Shown here piece by piece: positions 21,536 to 30,348 of a stretch of DNA of 64,000 bases; the stretch's first letter is position 1, and each line of letters opens with the position of its first letter. The stretch is taken from positions 248,001 to 312,000 of the forward strand of contig NZ_FCOT01000013.1 of NCBI RefSeq assembly GCF_900046455.1, given 5' to 3'. Under the pieces are notes generated by a model that had not been told where the DNA came from, did not search any database, and worked only from the letters and a program-made list of their open reading frames with translations. Source of the DNA: Cellulomonas timonensis (lineage in GTDB: Bacteria; Actinomycetota; Actinomycetes; Actinomycetales; Cellulomonadaceae). Made by a program: the position numbers and the translations under genes.

Positions 21536-22350
21536 GGGGTGACCTCGATGGTGATCGTGGGACCGGCGCCGGGCGGCTCCGGGTCTGCGTGTGGGTGGGT
21601 GTGCTGGTGCCCGGGCTCGGCGTGCTCGTCGCGGGCGTGCGGCGGGGCGCCGTCGTGCACCAGCCGGCCGTGCCGCAGCACGAGGGCGCGCTGGATCAGG
21701 GGGGTGAACGGCCCGAGCTCGTGCAGGATGACCAGGATCGTCGCGCCGTCCGCGTGGAGCCGCTGGACGGTGTCGACGAATGTCTGCTGGGTGGGGATGT
21801 CGATGCCTGACGTGGGCTCGTCGAGCACGAGCAGGTCGGGGTCGCGCACCAGGGCGCGCGCGATGAGGACGCGCTGCTGCTGCCCGCCGGAGAGCTCGTG
21901 CACGGGCCGTCGGGCCTTGTCGGCGAGGCCGACCTGCTCGAGGGCGGCGCGGGCCCGGTCCCGGGCGTCACGCGGGGGGCGAAGCCGCCGGCCGGTGAGT
22001 AGGCCCGAGGTGACGACCTCGAGGGCGTTCGCCGGCACGCCTGTCGCGGCGGGCAGCCGCTGCGGGACGTAGCCGACGCGGTTCCACGGGACGCCGTTCC
22101 CCAGTGGCCGGCCGAAGAGGCGCACCGTGCCCGCGTCGGTGGGCACGATGCCCAGCAGCGCGCGCACGAGCGTCGACTTGCCGGAGCCGTTCGCGCCGAG
22201 CAGCGCGACGACCTCGCCAGGCCGCACGGTGAAGTCGATCCCGCTGAGGATCTGCTGGCCGCCGAGCGCGACGCCGAGGCCCTCGGCCTCGAGGACCGCT
22301 GGGCCGTCAGCCGGCGCCGGGGCGGCCGGGGTGGGCTGTGCGGCGCTCAT
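21532..22350 (-). CDS. znuC: Zinc/manganese ABC transporter ATP-binding protein (ZnuC type)
   Basis: A protein of 272 residues with Walker A (GANGSGKST), Q-loop, signature LSGGQQQRVLIARAL and Walker B (LLVLDEPTSG). The C-terminal tail is rich in His, Asp and Glu (HARDEHAEPGHQHTHPHADPE), fitting zinc handling. Four-base overlaps tie it to both znuA and znuB. Confidence 0.95.
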   Translation of the reverse strand: MSAAQPTPAAPAPADGPAVLEAEGLGVALGGQQILSGIDFTVRPGEVVALLGANGSGKSTLVRALLGIVPTDAGTVRLFGRPLGNGVPWNRVGYVPQRLPAATGVPANALEVVTSGLLTGRRLRPPRDARDRARAALEQVGLADKARRPVHELSGGQQQRVLIARALVRDPDLLVLDEPTSGIDIPTQQTFVDTVQRLHADGATILVILHELGPFTPLIQRALVLRHGRLVHDGAPPHARDEHAEPGHQHTHPHADPEPPGAGPTITIEVTP

Positions 22351-23315
22351 GCGCAGGCCAGCGCCGTCTGCAGGGCCTGGAGGTTGTCCTCGGCCACGGA
22401 GAAGTACGTCTGCGAGCCGCTGACGCCCTCGAGCGGGTCGAGGACGGCGGACTCGATGCCGAGGTCGGCGGCCAGCGTCTGGGCGACCTTGGGGCTGACC
22501 AGCGCCTCGAAGAAGATCGTGGTCACCCCTTCACGCTCGACCACGTCGCGGATCTCCACCAGTCGAGCGGGGGACGGCTCCGCGTCGGGGTCGATGCCGG
22601 AGATCCCGACCTCTTCGAGGCCGTAGCGGTCGGCGAGGTATCCGAAGGCGGTGTGCGTGGTGACGAAGACGTGGCGCTCGCAGGAGGCGAGGCCTTGCTC
22701 GTATTGGCTGTCGAGCTCGCCGAGCCGTGCGGTGAGCGCTGCGGCATTCGCCTCGAACTCCTGGGCGCCGTCGGGGTCGAGCTCGCCGAGCTGGGCGGCG
22801 ACGGCCTCGGCCACCGGGGCCAGCAGCGTGGGGTCGAGCCAGAAGTGCGGGTCGAGGTCGCCGTGGTCGTGTCCGTCGTCCGCGTGGTGGTGCTCCTCGC
22901 CGGCGTGCTCCTCGTGGCCGTGCTCGTCGGCCTCCTCGACGTCCTCTGCGGAGAACGGCACGAGCGTGGTGACGTCGGCGGCATTGACGATGTGCGCGGG
23001 GTCGGCGGTGGCGACGGCCTCGTCGACGGCGGGCTGGAAGCCGGAGAGGTAGACGACCAGATCGGCCGAGCGGAGGCTGTTGACCTGGCTGGGGGAGAGC
23101 TCGAGGTCGTGCGGCTCGGCGCCGGGCGGGGTCAGGGAGGTCACGTCGACGCGGTCGCCGCCGACCTCCTGGGCGACGAACTGCAGCGGGTAGAACGAGG
23201 CGGACACGGCGAGCGGGGCGTCTGCGGCGGTTTCGGAGGCGGCGCAGCCGGTGAGGGCGAGCGCCGCGAGGGACAGGCCGCAGGTGGGGCCCAGGAGGCC
23301 GCGTCGGAGTTGCAT
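22347..23315 (-). CDS. znuA: Zinc ABC transporter substrate-binding lipoprotein (ZnuA type)
   Basis: About 322 residues from ATG 23315. The lipobox LALTGC near residue 22 marks a lipoprotein. Cluster A-I binding-protein features include SFYPLQFVAQEVGGDRVDV, PHDLELSP with a metal-ligand His, the His/Asp/Glu-rich loop (HGHEEHAGEEHHHADDGHDHGD in two parts) typical of zinc rather than manganese proteins, and HTAFGYLADRYGL. Longer in-frame starts exist (23324, 23330, 23345), but none has an SD and the promoter and Zur-type boxes lie over them. ATG 23315 falls exactly at the predicted transcription start. Confidence 0.92.
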   Translation of the reverse strand: MQLRRGLLGPTCGLSLAALALTGCAASETAADAPLAVSASFYPLQFVAQEVGGDRVDVTSLTPPGAEPHDLELSPSQVNSLRSADLVVYLSGFQPAVDEAVATADPAHIVNAADVTTLVPFSAEDVEEADEHGHEEHAGEEHHHADDGHDHGDLDPHFWLDPTLLAPVAEAVAAQLGELDPDGAQEFEANAAALTARLGELDSQYEQGLASCERHVFVTTHTAFGYLADRYGLEEVGISGIDPDAEPSPARLVEIRDVVEREGVTTIFFEALVSPKVAQTLAADLGIESAVLDPLEGVSGSQTYFSVAEDNLQALQTALACA

Positions 23316-23350
23316 GATGATCATTCTCATTAGAGTGAGAATCATTGTCA
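23315..23350 (-). promoter_or_regulatory. Tandem Zur-type operators of znuABC
   Basis: Two 7-1-7 palindromes with centres 21 bp (two helix turns) apart: TGATGATCATTCTCA (23315-23329, 5 of 7 positions paired) and TGAGAATCATTGTCA (23336-23350, 6 of 7). They resemble actinobacterial Zur boxes and cover the whole znuA core promoter, so zinc-loaded Zur would shut it. A Fur-family relative could bind instead. Confidence 0.75.
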
Positions 23351-23351
23351 A
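23323..23351 (-). promoter_or_regulatory. znuA promoter (-35 TTGACA, -10 GAGAAT)
   Basis: On the minus strand a perfect TTGACA (23351-23346), a 17-bp spacer and GAGAAT (23328-23323) are followed by seven bases and then ATG 23315. This predicts a leaderless znuA mRNA. Confidence 0.6.
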
Positions 23352-23454
23352 TCTGATGACCGCCCGCGACGCGGTCCCACGCCGCCCCGGTAACCTCGTC
23401 CCGGAGCCTCCACCAGCCAGGCGGGGGCACGCGAGAACAAAGTGAGTGTGAGCT

Positions 23455-24837
23455 GTGGCCCCGTCCCGTCTTGACGCCGTCACCTCCCTGGCCAAGCGCC
23501 GGGGCTTCGTCTTCCCGTCCGGAGAGATCTACGGAGGCACGCGCTCCGCCTGGGACTACGGGCCACTGGGCGTCGAGCTCAAGGAGAACATCAAGAAGCA
23601 GTGGTGGCGCTCCATGGTCACCAGCCGCGAGGACGTCGTCGGCCTCGACTCGTCGGTCATCCTGCCGCGCAAGGTGTGGGTCGCCTCCGGCCACGTCGGG
23701 GTGTTCACCGACCCCCTGGTCGAGTGCCTGAGCTGCCACAAGCGCTTCCGCGAGGACCACCTGCTCGAGGAGTTCGAGGAGAAGAAGGGCCGCGCGCCCG
23801 AGAACGGCCTCGGCGACATCGCCTGCCCGAACTGCGGCACGCGCGGCCAGTGGACCGAGCCCCGTGACTTCAACATGATGCTCAAGACGTACCTCGGCCC
23901 CGTCGAGGACGAGTCCGGGCTGCACTACCTGCGCCCCGAGACCGCGCAGGGCATCTTCGTGAACTTCGCCAACGTGGTGACGACCAGCCGCAAGAAGCCG
24001 CCGTTCGGCATCGGCCAGATCGGCAAGTCGTTCCGCAACGAGATCACCCCGGGCAACTTCATCTTCCGGACGCGCGAGTTCGAGCAGATGGAGATGGAGT
24101 ACTTCGTCGAGCCCGGCACCGACGAGCAGTGGCACCAGTACTGGATCGACGCGCGCACCGACTGGTACGTCGACCTGGGCCTGCAGCGCGACAACCTGCG
24201 CCTGTACGAGCACCCGCAGGAGAAGCTCTCGCACTACTCCAAGCGGACCGTCGACATCGAGTACCGCTTCGGCTTCCAGGGCAGCGAGTGGGGCGAGCTC
24301 GAGGGCATCGCGAACCGCACCGACTTCGACCTGAAGACCCACACCGAGCACTCGGGCCAGGACCTGTCGTACTTCGACCAGGCCAAGAACGAGCGCTGGG
24401 TGCCGTACGTGATCGAGCCCGCAGCCGGCCTGACGCGCTCGCTCATGGCGTTCCTCGTCGAGGCGTACACCGAGGACGAGGCGCCCAACACCAAGGGCGG
24501 CGTCGACACCCGCACGGTGCTCAAGCTCGACCCGCGCCTCGCGCCGGTCAAGGCCGCCGTGCTGCCGCTCAGCCGTAACGAGGCGCTCTCGCCCAAGGCC
24601 CGCGACCTCGCCGCCGAGCTGCGCCGCAGCTGGAACGTGGAGTTCGACGACGCCGGGGCCATCGGCCGCCGGTACCGCCGCCAGGACGAGATCGGCACGC
24701 CGTTCTGCATCACTGTCGACTTCGACACGCTCGACGACCAGGCCGTGACGATCCGCCACCGCGACGACATGACGCAGGAGCGGGTCTCCCTCGACCAGGT
24801 CACCCCGTACCTGGCCACGCGCCTCGTCGGAGCCTGA
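23455..24837 (+). CDS. glyS: Glycyl-tRNA synthetase (dimeric, alpha2 type)
   Basis: A protein of 460 residues, class II synthetase of the single-chain type. Landmarks are [26 protein letters not shown], a zinc-like CLSCHKRF...CPNCGTR pair, the [14 protein letters not shown] stretch, [27 protein letters not shown], and a C-terminal anticodon-binding domain. Start GTG 23455; no SD is evident. The gene is divergent from znuA and their control regions share about 140 bp. Confidence 0.97.
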   Translation: MAPSRLDAVTSLAKRRGFVFPSGEIYGGTRSAWDYGPLGVELKENIKKQWWRSMVTSREDVVGLDSSVILPRKVWVASGHVGVFTDPLVECLSCHKRFREDHLLEEFEEKKGRAPENGLGDIACPNCGTRGQWTEPRDFNMMLKTYLGPVEDESGLHYLRPETAQGIFVNFANVVTTSRKKPPFGIGQIGKSFRNEITPGNFIFRTREFEQMEMEYFVEPGTDEQWHQYWIDARTDWYVDLGLQRDNLRLYEHPQEKLSHYSKRTVDIEYRFGFQGSEWGELEGIANRTDFDLKTHTEHSGQDLSYFDQAKNERWVPYVIEPAAGLTRSLMAFLVEAYTEDEAPNTKGGVDTRTVLKLDPRLAPVKAAVLPLSRNEALSPKARDLAAELRRSWNVEFDDAGAIGRRYRRQDEIGTPFCITVDFDTLDDQAVTIRHRDDMTQERVSLDQVTPYLATRLVGA

Positions 24838-24845
24838 CGCCAGCG

Positions 24846-24877
24846 GCGGGGGCGCGCCTGAGTGGGCGCGCCCCCGC
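24846..24877 (+). terminator. Terminator after glyS
   Basis: A 13-bp perfect GC stem (GCGGGGGCGCGCC against GGCGCGCCCCCGC) with a six-base loop, nine bases after the glyS stop. Confidence 0.7.
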
Positions 24878-24895
24878 CCGCGCGATCGGCTGGGG

Positions 24896-24901
24896 TAGTT
24901 T
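24896..24901 (+). promoter_or_regulatory. -10 box TAGTTT of a leaderless gene
   Basis: TAGTTT ends seven bases before ATG 24909; there is no SD between. Confidence 0.45.
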
Positions 24902-24908
24902 CGCGCGC

Positions 24909-25448
24909 ATGGCAGTGGATGAGCAGGGACGCGTCGAGCCACCGGTGGCGGCCGACGAGACGGCGACCCTGCTCGGATTCCTGGACTTCCACCGCGACAC
25001 GCTCGCGTGGAAGTGCGCGGGGCTCGACGCGCAGGCCCTGCGCGCCACGGCGGGCGCCTCGTCGATGACGTTGGGCGGCCTGCTCAAGCACCTGGCCTAC
25101 GTCGAGGACCACTGGTTCTCGCGGTCCCTGCACGGCCACGAGCGCAGCACGCCGTGGGACGAGGTGGACTGGGGCGCCGACCCCGACTGGGAGTGGCACT
25201 CCGCCGCCGAGGACACCCCCGAGCAGCTCCTGGCGTTGTGGCAGGGGGCGGTGGGCAGGTCCCGCGAGCTCGTCGCGCTGGCGCTGGCCGACGGCGGCGG
25301 CCTGGACACCCCCGCCCGACGTGCCTGGGCGGACGGGCGGACGCCGAGCCTGCGCTGGATCCTGGTCCACATGGTCGAGGAGTACTCCCGCCACAACGGC
25401 CACGCGGACCTGCTGCGGGAGTCCGTCGACGGACTCGTCGGCGAGTAG
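24909..25448 (+). CDS. DinB/DUF664 family protein
   Basis: A protein of 179 residues. The mini-DinB pattern is clear: MTLGGLLKHLAYVEDHWFSR carries the first metal His, and WILVHMVEEYSRHNGHADLLRE the other two. These four-helix proteins bind a divalent metal and often use low-molecular-weight thiols in transferase reactions; the substrate here is unknown. The next gene begins six bases after the stop. Confidence 0.88.
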   Translation: MAVDEQGRVEPPVAADETATLLGFLDFHRDTLAWKCAGLDAQALRATAGASSMTLGGLLKHLAYVEDHWFSRSLHGHERSTPWDEVDWGADPDWEWHSAAEDTPEQLLALWQGAVGRSRELVALALADGGGLDTPARRAWADGRTPSLRWILVHMVEEYSRHNGHADLLRESVDGLVGE

Positions 25449-25454
25449 GCCACG

Positions 25455-26714
25455 TTGCCGCACGAGCCGGGCGCCCACCCCCACACGCATGCCCACGTCC
25501 GTGTCGACGGCCGCGTCCGCGCGGTGCTGACCGCTGTGCTGGCGCCAGCCCTGGCCGCCACGCTCCTCGGGGCTTGGCTGCTCTGGCCCGACGCCGAATC
25601 GCCCAGCCTGACCACCCTCGCGCCCGGGTCCAGCTATGGCCGTGTCGAGGTCCTCGCGGTGGACCTCGACGCCGCGGCGGAGGACCAGGTCGAGGCCCGC
25701 ACCGCCGAGGGCGAGACGACCCATGTGCTCGTGCCGCCGGAGCACCTGCCGGAGGTGGAGCCCGGCGACCAGCTCGTGGTGATGCGGCTCCCCGGCGCCA
25801 CCGCAGACGGCATTCCCGCCACCACGCACGTCTTCGTGGACTTCGTGCGCGGGCCCCCGATGGCCCTGCTCGCCGCGGTGTTCGCGGTGCTGGTGGTGGC
25901 CGTGGCGCGCTGGCGGGGAGTGGCCGCGCTCGCGGGGCTCGGCATCTCGCTGGCCGGCATCGGCGTGTTCATGCTCCCGGCGCTGCTCCAGGGCCGTCCC
26001 GCCGTGCCGGTGGCGCTGGTCACCGCCACCGGGCTCATGTTCGTGCTGTTGTACCTCGCGCACGGGTTCTCGGCGCGCACGTCCACGGCGCTGGTGGGCA
26101 CGCTCGGCGGCCTCGTCGCCACCTCGGCGCTCGCCGCCTGGGCCACCGGCGCCGCGCAGCTCACGGGCATCGTCGGGCAGGACGCCCTCGATCTGCAGCA
26201 CTACGCCCCGCTGGTCACGCTGCGCGACGTGCTGCTGTGCGGCATCGTCCTCGCCGGGCTGGGCGTGCTCAACGACGTGACGATCACCCAGGCGTCGGCC
26301 GTGTGGGAGTTGCACGCCGGGGCGCCGGCGATGTCCCGCGTCGAGCTGTTCCGCCGGGGCATGCGGATCGGCCGCGACCACATCGCGTCCACCGTCTACA
26401 CCGTGGCCTTCGCCTACCTCGGGGCGTCGCTGCCGCTGATCCTGCTGGTGAGCATGTCCGATCGGCCGCTGCTCGCGTCGCTGACCAGCGGCGAGATCGC
26501 CGAGGAGGTGGTCCGCACCCTCGTCGGCTCGATCGGCCTGGTGCTGGCCATCCCGCTGACCACGGCCGTGGCGGCCCTGGTGGTCAGCGCTCGCCGCTCA
26601 GTGCCCGAGTCCGCCGTGCCCGTGCCCATGTCCGCTGTGGATGTGCCCGTGGCTGTGCCCGCCGGCCCGGCGACGGAGCCGGCGCCCGGCGTCCTCCGCG
26701 ACGTCGACGGGTGA
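25455..26714 (+). CDS. YibE/F family membrane protein (copy 1)
   Basis: A protein of 419 residues from TTG 25455. An N-terminal membrane segment is followed by a soluble segment (about 60-130) and then seven to eight membrane helices carrying the family blocks LYLAHGFSARTSTALVGT, GLGVLNDVTITQASAVWEL, RRGMRIGRDHIASTVYTVAFAYLG and EVVRTLVGSIGLVLAIPLTT. Function is unknown. The last 117 bases overlap the 3' end of the paralogous gene on the other strand, giving the two proteins unrelated C-terminal tails. Confidence 0.9.
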   Translation: MPHEPGAHPHTHAHVRVDGRVRAVLTAVLAPALAATLLGAWLLWPDAESPSLTTLAPGSSYGRVEVLAVDLDAAAEDQVEARTAEGETTHVLVPPEHLPEVEPGDQLVVMRLPGATADGIPATTHVFVDFVRGPPMALLAAVFAVLVVAVARWRGVAALAGLGISLAGIGVFMLPALLQGRPAVPVALVTATGLMFVLLYLAHGFSARTSTALVGTLGGLVATSALAAWATGAAQLTGIVGQDALDLQHYAPLVTLRDVLLCGIVLAGLGVLNDVTITQASAVWELHAGAPAMSRVELFRRGMRIGRDHIASTVYTVAFAYLGASLPLILLVSMSDRPLLASLTSGEIAEEVVRTLVGSIGLVLAIPLTTAVAALVVSARRSVPESAVPVPMSAVDVPVAVPAGPATEPAPGVLRDVDG

Positions 26715-27887
26715 GGCGCTCACCACCAGCGCCGCCACGGCGGTGGTGAGGGGGATCGCGAGCACCAGCCCGATGGATCCGACCAGCGTCCGCACGATCT
26801 CCTCGGCGAAGGAGCCGCTGGTCAGGGTCTGGCCGAGCGAGAGCTGGTAGACCTGCACGAGCAGCAGCACCGGCAGCGCGGCCCCGGCGTAGGCGAAGGC
26901 GATCGTGTAGACGGTGGACGCGATGTGGTCGCGGCCGATGCGCATCCCGCGCCGGAACAGCTCCTGCCGGCTGGCGTCCGGCATCGTGGCGCGCAGCTCC
27001 CACACCGCCGACGCCTGCGTGATGGTCACGTCGTTCAGCACGCCGAGGCCCGCGAGCACGACCCCGCACAGGAACACTCCGCGCAGCGCGCTGGCGCCCT
27101 GGTCGCCGAGCAGCCCCGCGAGTTGGTACGTGTCCTCGCTGATGACGCCCGACAGGTGCGCCCAACGCGCCCCGACGATCCCGAGCCCTGCGGTGACCAG
27201 CAGCCCGATGACCGTGCCGAGCAGCGCCGTCGACGTCCGCTCGGAGAACCCGTGGGCCAGGTACAGGACGACGTACATGATCACGCCGGACCCGCACAGC
27301 CCCACGACCAGGGCGTCGGATCCGGCGAGCAGCGCGGGCAGCACATACGCGCCCAGCACCGCGAAGCCCAAGGCCAGCCCGACGATGGCCCGCAGCCCGC
27401 GCATCCCGGCCACCAGCACCGTGACCAGCGCGAACACCAGTGCCAAGGTCATCAGCGGCAGCGCCCGCTCGAAGTCGTGCCACGCCCACACATCCGGCTC
27501 CCCGTCGGCGCCGGGGTAGCGCTGCACCACGATCCGCGTCCCGGCGGGGACGTCGTCGGGAGTCAGCGTGGCGGCGGCCCACACCTCGATCTCGGCGCCG
27601 CGCTCGGGTCCGCTGGCCACTGTGGCGCGCACCTTGAGGCAGCTCACCGAGGCCGGCACGGACCCGCCGGGCCGGATGTCCTCGACGGTGCCCTCGCACT
27701 GGGCGGTGACGGCCGAGGCCACCGTGGCGGTGGGGTGCTCGACCTCCACGTCGACGACCGACCCGTGCGTGGTACGCGCCTCGCCCGGCCAGGTGAGCAG
27801 CATGCCCACCAGTGCGGCGAGGCCGACGGGGACGAGGATGCCGAGGAGGACCAGGGTCGTGCGGCGAGGGCTGCGGAGGGCGGGCAC
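26598..27887 (-). CDS. YibE/F family membrane protein (copy 2)
   Basis: A protein of 429 residues, paralogous to its convergent neighbour with the same blocks (LYLAHGFSERTSTALLGT, GLGVLNDVTITQASAVWEL, RRGMRIGRDHIASTVYTIAF). The extracellular segment after the first membrane helix is longer and contains a Cys pair (CEGTVE...SCLK). The C-terminus is His/Gly-rich (GGHSHGHIHSGHGHGHGG), suggesting metal binding, and is encoded within the overlap with the other gene. GTG 27887 follows a CACAAT -10 box by six bases. Confidence 0.9.
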   Translation of the reverse strand: MPALRSPRRTTLVLLGILVPVGLAALVGMLLTWPGEARTTHGSVVDVEVEHPTATVASAVTAQCEGTVEDIRPGGSVPASVSCLKVRATVASGPERGAEIEVWAAATLTPDDVPAGTRIVVQRYPGADGEPDVWAWHDFERALPLMTLALVFALVTVLVAGMRGLRAIVGLALGFAVLGAYVLPALLAGSDALVVGLCGSGVIMYVVLYLAHGFSERTSTALLGTVIGLLVTAGLGIVGARWAHLSGVISEDTYQLAGLLGDQGASALRGVFLCGVVLAGLGVLNDVTITQASAVWELRATMPDASRQELFRRGMRIGRDHIASTVYTIAFAYAGAALPVLLLVQVYQLSLGQTLTSGSFAEEIVRTLVGSIGLVLAIPLTTAVAALVVSASPVDVAEDAGRRLRRRAGGHSHGHIHSGHGHGHGGLGH

Positions 27888-27893
27888 CGGGGA

Positions 27894-27899
27894 ATTGTG
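27894..27899 (-). promoter_or_regulatory. -10 box CACAAT of the yibE/F copy 2 gene
   Basis: On the minus strand CACAAT ends six bases before GTG 27887. It is arranged divergently with the dusB promoter 42 bp away. Confidence 0.5.
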
Positions 27900-27940
27900 G
27901 CGGACCGGCGACCCGCTTCGACCGCCGCCGCGCGGTGGGG

Positions 27941-27946
27941 GACAAT
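27941..27946 (+). promoter_or_regulatory. -10 box GACAAT of dusB
   Basis: GACAAT ends six bases before GTG 27953, predicting a leaderless dusB mRNA. Confidence 0.5.
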
Positions 27947-27952
27947 CGTCCA

Positions 27953-29161
27953 GTGCCTTCTGTGACTGAGAACCTCCCGGACGCCGCCGCCGCGGCGCCC
28001 GCCGCCCAAGCGGGCCAGGTGCTGCCCCCGCTGCGCATCGGGCCGCTGACGATCGACACCCCCGTGGTGCTGGCTCCCATGGCTGGCGTCACCAACGCGG
28101 CGTTCCGTCGGCTGTGCCGCGAGTCCGGCGCTGGGCTGTACGTCGCGGAGATGGTGACGTCCCGGGCGCTGGTGGAGCGCGGCGAGGAGTCGATGCGGAT
28201 CATCTCCCACGAGCCCGATGAGAAGCCCCGCTCGGTGCAGGTGTACGGAGTCGACCCCGGGACCGTGGGCGCCGCGGTGCGGATGATCGCCTCGGAGGAC
28301 CGCGCCGACCACATCGACCTGAACTTCGGGTGCCCGGTGCCGAAGGTCACCCGTCGCGGCGGGGGAGCGGTGCTGCCGTGGAAGCGGGACCTGTTCCGCT
28401 CGATCGTCAGCGCGGCCGTCGACGCCGCCAGCCCGCATGGCGTCCCGGTGACGGTGAAGATGCGCAAGGGCATCGACGACGAGCACCTGACCTACTTGGA
28501 GGCGGGCCTGGTCGCGCAGGAGGTGGGCGCCGCCGCAGTGGCCCTGCATGCGCGGACGGCCGCCGACTACTACTCCGGCACGGCCGACTGGGAGTCGATC
28601 GCGCGCCTCAAGGAGGCCGTCACCGACATCCCGGTGCTGGGCAACGGCGACATCTGGTCCGCCGAGGACGCGCTGGCGATGGTCCAGCAGACCGGGTGCG
28701 ACGGGGTGGTCGTGGGGCGCGGCTGCCAGGGCCGCCCGTGGCTGTTCGCGGACCTCGCCGCAGCCTTCGCCGGCTCGGACGTGCGGGTGCGGCCCGGGCT
28801 CGGGGAGGTGGCGGCTGTGGTGCGCCGCCACGGCGAGCTGATGATCGAGCACTTCGGCGAGGAGCAGAAGGCACTGCGCGAGATGCGCAAGCACATGGCC
28901 TGGTACTTCAAGGGCTACGTGGTGGGCGGCGAGCAGCGCGCCGCGCTGGGCCTGGTGTCGACGCTCGCCGAGCTCGATGACAGGCTGGCGGCGCTCGACC
29001 TCGACCAGCCGTACCCGGGCGAGGCGGCCGAGGGCCAGCGCGGGCGGGCGGGCTCGCCCAAGCGGCCGATCCTCCCCGAGGGCTGGCTCGACTCACGCGA
29101 CCTGTCGGAGGACTTCCGCCGCGCGCTGCACGAGGCCGAGCTGAGCATCTCCGGCGGCTGA
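27953..29161 (+). CDS. dusB: tRNA-dihydrouridine synthase
   Basis: A protein of 402 residues. FMN-dependent Dus family signatures are VVLAPMAGVTNAAFRRLCRE, IDLNFGCPVPKVTRRGGGA with the catalytic Cys, VTVKMRKGIDD, VALHARTAADYYSG and VLGNGDIW. It reduces uridines in tRNA to dihydrouridine. GTG 27953 is chosen from the promoter geometry; the frame stays open upstream but would enter the divergent gene. Subfamily DusB is the usual actinobacterial form. Confidence 0.94.
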   Translation: MPSVTENLPDAAAAAPAAQAGQVLPPLRIGPLTIDTPVVLAPMAGVTNAAFRRLCRESGAGLYVAEMVTSRALVERGEESMRIISHEPDEKPRSVQVYGVDPGTVGAAVRMIASEDRADHIDLNFGCPVPKVTRRGGGAVLPWKRDLFRSIVSAAVDAASPHGVPVTVKMRKGIDDEHLTYLEAGLVAQEVGAAAVALHARTAADYYSGTADWESIARLKEAVTDIPVLGNGDIWSAEDALAMVQQTGCDGVVVGRGCQGRPWLFADLAAAFAGSDVRVRPGLGEVAAVVRRHGELMIEHFGEEQKALREMRKHMAWYFKGYVVGGEQRAALGLVSTLAELDDRLAALDLDQPYPGEAAEGQRGRAGSPKRPILPEGWLDSRDLSEDFRRALHEAELSISGG

Positions 29162-29173
29162 CGCGCCGCTCTG

Positions 29174-29211
29174 CTCACGGCGTCCTCACGGCGTCCAGTT
29201 CTCACGGCGCC
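29174..29211. repeat. Short tandem repeats at a convergent junction
   Basis: CTCACGGCGTC occurs twice head to tail (29174-29195), then CTCACGGCGCC after a five-base gap. The stop codon of the LacI gene (29202-29204) lies in the last copy. Confidence 0.8.
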
Positions 29212-30197
29212 GGGGCGCTGCTCCCTCGCACGACGATCCGCGGCCGCAGTCGCAGGTCCGCGGGCACAGGCGAGCCATCGAGCAGCGAGCGGACCCGCAC
29301 CCACGCGTGCTCCCCGATCTCGTCGGCGGGCACGGTGGCGGTGGTGAGCGTGGGGGTGGCGTACCCGCTGAAGGGGATGTCGTCGAAGCCCACCACCGAC
29401 ATCTGCTCGGGCACTCGGACGCCCAGCTCGTGGAGCCCGGACAGCACGCCGAGCGCCACCAGGTCGTTGTAGGCCACCACGGCGGTGCTCCCGCTCTCCC
29501 GGGCGGCGCCCGCGGCCGCGTGGCCGTCGGCGAACGACGGGCCGCAGGGCAGCACGTCGAGCTGGATGCGCCCGCCGTCCGCGAGCTCGAGCAGCGCGTT
29601 CAGCCGCAGCGCGTTGGAGGCGCTGGTCGCCGGGCCGGAGAGGTAGGCGAGCCGGGAGTGGCCCAGGCCCTCCAGGTGGGAGACCAGGTCGCGGATGCCG
29701 GCTGCGTAGTCGACGGTGACCTGGGGTGAGCGGACCTCGGGCACGGCCCGGTTGAGCAGCACCAGCGGCTCGAGCTCGGGCGCGAGCTGGGCCAGCACCT
29801 CGGCGGGCATGCGGGGGGCGCACAGGACCAGCGCGTCGCACCGGTGCCGGGCCTCGCGGGCGACCTCGATCTCGGCGGCGACGTCCTCATTGGACTCCGC
29901 CACCAGCAGGCGGTGGGAGGCGCGTCCGGCGGCCTGGCCCAGGCTCCGCAGAATCCCCTGGAAGAGGGGGTTGGCCAGATCGGGCACGACGAGCGCCACA
30001 GTGGACGTCCGGCCACCCGCGAGGCCCCGCGCGACGATGCTGGGGCGGTACTCGAGGGCCGCCGCCGCCGCGTGGACGCGTGCGGCGAGCTCGGGGGCGA
30101 CGGAGGCCTTGCCGTTCATCACGCGGGAGACGGTGGCGCGGGACACCCCTGCGCGTGCCGCGACCAGGTTGATCGTCGCGGGTCGCCACGATCCCAC
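29202..30197 (-). CDS. LacI-family transcriptional regulator (1)
   Basis: A protein of 331 residues. The N-terminal helix-turn-helix with hinge reads VAARAGVSRATVSRVMNGKASVAPE; the C-terminal part is a periplasmic-binding-protein-like sugar sensor (TSTVALVVPDLANPLFQ, VVGFDDIPFSGYATPTLTT). The GTG start has a strong AAAGGAGG SD. It lies downstream of the alpha-glucosidase gene on the same strand and may respond to a related sugar; no operator was found for it. Confidence 0.92.
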   Translation of the reverse strand: MGSWRPATINLVAARAGVSRATVSRVMNGKASVAPELAARVHAAAAALEYRPSIVARGLAGGRTSTVALVVPDLANPLFQGILRSLGQAAGRASHRLLVAESNEDVAAEIEVAREARHRCDALVLCAPRMPAEVLAQLAPELEPLVLLNRAVPEVRSPQVTVDYAAGIRDLVSHLEGLGHSRLAYLSGPATSASNALRLNALLELADGGRIQLDVLPCGPSFADGHAAAGAARESGSTAVVAYNDLVALGVLSGLHELGVRVPEQMSVVGFDDIPFSGYATPTLTTATVPADEIGEHAWVRVRSLLDGSPVPADLRLRPRIVVRGSSAPAP

Positions 30198-30230
30198 GTC
30201 CGCCTCCTTTGGCCTGGTGCTGGTGCCGCG

Positions 30231-30281
30231 AGTGCGACCGGCGCCCGGATCATATCGGGACGATCCCTCGCCGGTCGCACT
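30231..30281 (-). terminator. Hairpin between the alpha-glucosidase and LacI (1) genes
   Basis: AGTGCGACCGGCG (30231-30243) pairs perfectly with CGCCGGTCGCACT (30269-30281), with a smaller CCCG/CGGG hairpin inside the 25-base loop. It lies 68 bases after the GH13 stop on the minus strand and just before the LacI SD, so it could end the upstream transcript or control the LacI gene. Confidence 0.5.
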
Positions 30282-30348
30282 CTCGCACGCACCCAGGCCC
30301 CATGGGGGCGGTTCACGCCTCAGCTGGCCTGGCGTGTCGTGACGCAGG

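Noticed and set aside
23351-23454. Possible glycine T-box or riboswitch before glyS
   Set aside because: No conserved T-box sequence, specifier loop or terminator/antiterminator pair could be seen in the short leader.
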